Below, piece by piece: positions 6,629 to 7,749 of a stretch of DNA of 7,749 bases (position 1 is its first letter; each line of letters begins with the position of its first letter). Under the pieces are notes generated by a model. It made no database searches. It saw nothing but the letters and a program-made list of their open reading frames with translations, and had not been told where the DNA came from. A program made the translations under genes and the position numbers. Source of the DNA: CBDVAK01 sp965371945 (GTDB taxonomy: Bacteria > Pseudomonadota > Gammaproteobacteria > Competibacterales > JAHEDQ01); the NCBI GenBank assembly GCA_965371945.1, contig CBDVAK010000157.1, forward strand, positions 1-7,749. Reading direction: 5' to 3'.

Positions 6629-7749
6629 ATGATTGCAGTGCGTAGCCTGATCCGAGCCGTTGCCACCACCGCGCTGTTGTGCAGTGCAGTGGCGCAGGCC
6701 GCGCTGCCGGTACCCGAGGCCCCGGATATCGCGGCGGAGGCTTACATCCTGATGGATGCCGGAAGCAGCGAGGTGCTGGCCGGCAGACAAGCCGACCTGC
6801 CCGTGGAACCGGCCAGCCTCACCAAGCTGATGACGGCTTACGTGGTCGACATCGCGCTCCGCGACGGCGACATCAAAGGGGAGGATCTGGTCACTGTCAG
6901 CGAGGCTGCATGGCGCACCGAAGGCTCACGGATGTTCATCGAGGTAGGCAAGCAGGTATCGGTCAACGACCTACTCAAAGGACTGATCATCCAATCCGGC
7001 AACGATGCGGCGGTGGCGCTGGCAGAGTATGTTGCCGGCAGTGAACAGGCCTTCGCATCACTGATGAACCTGCACGCCCAGCGGCTGGGACTGGAAAATA
7101 CCCACTTCGTCAATGCCACCGGCCTGCCTGACCCAGAGCATCTCACCAGCGCTCGCGACGTTGCCCTGCTCAGCCGCGCCATCATCAGCGAGTTTCCGGG
7201 CAACTATAAGCTTTACGCGCAGAAGGAATACACCTTCAACAACATCAAACAATACAACCGCAATCAGTTGCTGTGGCGTGATGAGTCGGTGGACGGCCTC
7301 AAGACCGGCTACACCGAGTCGGCCGGATACTGCCTGGCGGCATCGGCCCTGCGCGGTGAGCAACGCCTGATCTCGGTGGTATTGGGTTCACCCAGCGTGA
7401 AAGGGCGAGCCAGCGCCAGCCAGGCCTTGCTTGGCTACGGGTTTCGCTTTTTCACCACCCACAAGCTCTACGACGGCAATACCTCGCTGAAAAGCGTCCG
7501 GGTCTGGAAAGGGGCCCGCGACGAGGTCGGCCTGGGACTCAGCCAGGCGCTCTACGTCACCGTGCCCAGGGGACGCTACAAGGATCTCAAAGCCGCTTTG
7601 GTGGTCGACCGGCAGATCGAGGCGCCGGTGGCACAGTTTGCACAACTGGGCACGGTACGGGTGACGCTCGACGATGCCGTCGTCACCGAAGTGCCGCTGA
7701 TTGCACTGGATGCGGTCGGCGAAGCGGGTTTCGTCGGCCGTATGAGCGA
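6629..7749 (+). CDS. dacA: D-alanyl-D-alanine carboxypeptidase, PBP5/6 family (3'-partial)
   Basis: This periplasmic low-molecular-mass PBP removes the terminal D-Ala from pentapeptide stems, limiting cross-linking and helping maintain cell shape. 373 codons are visible and the frame stays open to the right edge. A Sec signal peptide ends at AQA with likely cleavage after residue 24 (mature start ALPVPEAPDI). The peptidase S11 domain (about 30-260) carries SxxK with Ser63 and Lys66 (PASLTKLMT), SGN at 123-125 (IIQSGNDAAVALAEY) and KTG at 225-227 (VDGLKTGYTESAGYCLAAS). A PBP5 C-terminal beta domain follows (about 277-365). The last visible residues, GEAGFVGRMS, correspond to the junction where PBP5-type proteins begin their amphipathic membrane anchor, so only a short C-terminal piece is missing. 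It starts 51 bases after rlpA. In Pseudomonas the gene in this place is named dacC. By analogy with E. coli, ybeD and lipB may follow, outside the window. Confidence 0.96.
   Translation, partial: MIAVRSLIRAVATTALLCSAVAQAALPVPEAPDIAAEAYILMDAGSSEVLAGRQADLPVEPASLTKLMTAYVVDIALRDGDIKGEDLVTVSEAAWRTEGSRMFIEVGKQVSVNDLLKGLIIQSGNDAAVALAEYVAGSEQAFASLMNLHAQRLGLENTHFVNATGLPDPEHLTSARDVALLSRAIISEFPGNYKLYAQKEYTFNNIKQYNRNQLLWRDESVDGLKTGYTESAGYCLAASALRGEQRLISVVLGSPSVKGRASASQALLGYGFRFFTTHKLYDGNTSLKSVRVWKGARDEVGLGLSQALYVTVPRGRYKDLKAALVVDRQIEAPVAQFAQLGTVRVTLDDAVVTEVPLIALDAVGEAGFVGRMS

Noticed and set aside
5807..6790. Open frame of 327 codons on the minus strand across rlpA and the start of dacA
   Set aside because: It runs across two convincing plus-strand genes and their spacer, has a composition typical of an antisense shadow and shows no domain features.
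1..7749. Search for tRNA/rRNA genes, CRISPR repeats, insertion sequences, attachment sites, phage genes or defence genes
   Set aside because: Nearly all of the window is explained by conserved cell-wall genes with uniform codon use, and no such element is visible on either strand.

Overview
This window is a single, tightly packed, all-plus-strand block of cell-wall genes from a GC-rich Gram-negative bacterium. The proteins and gene order point to a gammaproteobacterium: MreC, MreD, PBP2 (MrdA), RodA (MrdB), an MltB/SltB1-type lytic transglycosylase, the lipoprotein RlpA and a PBP5/6-type D,D-carboxypeptidase (DacA). The order mrdA-rodA-mltB-rlpA-dacA is the same as the Pseudomonas pbpA-rodA-sltB1-rlpA-dacC cluster. 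Here mreC-mreD lies directly in front of it, whereas in E. coli and Pseudomonas mreBCD is at a separate locus. The species cannot be named from the sequence; codons are uniformly rich in G/C at third positions and no gene looks foreign.

Layout. Positions 3-926 hold mreC, whose first base or bases lie off the left edge. At 923-1411 is mreD (GTG start, 4-base overlap with mreC). At 1418-3307 is mrdA, six bases after mreD. At 3304-4443 is rodA (4-base ATGA overlap with mrdA). At 4527-5714 is mltB (alternative start 4467). At 5759-6577 is rlpA. At 6629-7749 is dacA, cut by the right edge close to its end. No intergenic gap exceeds about 85 bases. There is no convincing terminator, RNA gene, CRISPR array, insertion sequence or phage remnant.

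How the genes work together. MreC and MreD are membrane and periplasmic parts of the elongasome. RodA polymerises glycan strands and PBP2 cross-links them. DacA trims the pentapeptide donor stem, and MltB and RlpA cut glycan strands. The block therefore encodes both synthesis and remodelling of lateral-wall peptidoglycan. The first four genes are probably translationally coupled. The spacers before mltB, rlpA and dacA are longer, and two of them contain weak promoter-like sequences.

Novelty. I found no evidence of a previously undescribed system. The points most worth a second look are modest: the joined mreCD-mrdAB-mltB-rlpA-dacA arrangement, mreD and mrdA being in phase with one stop codon between them, the uncertain mltB start, and a non-lipoprotein MltB with a C-terminal peptidoglycan-binding domain.
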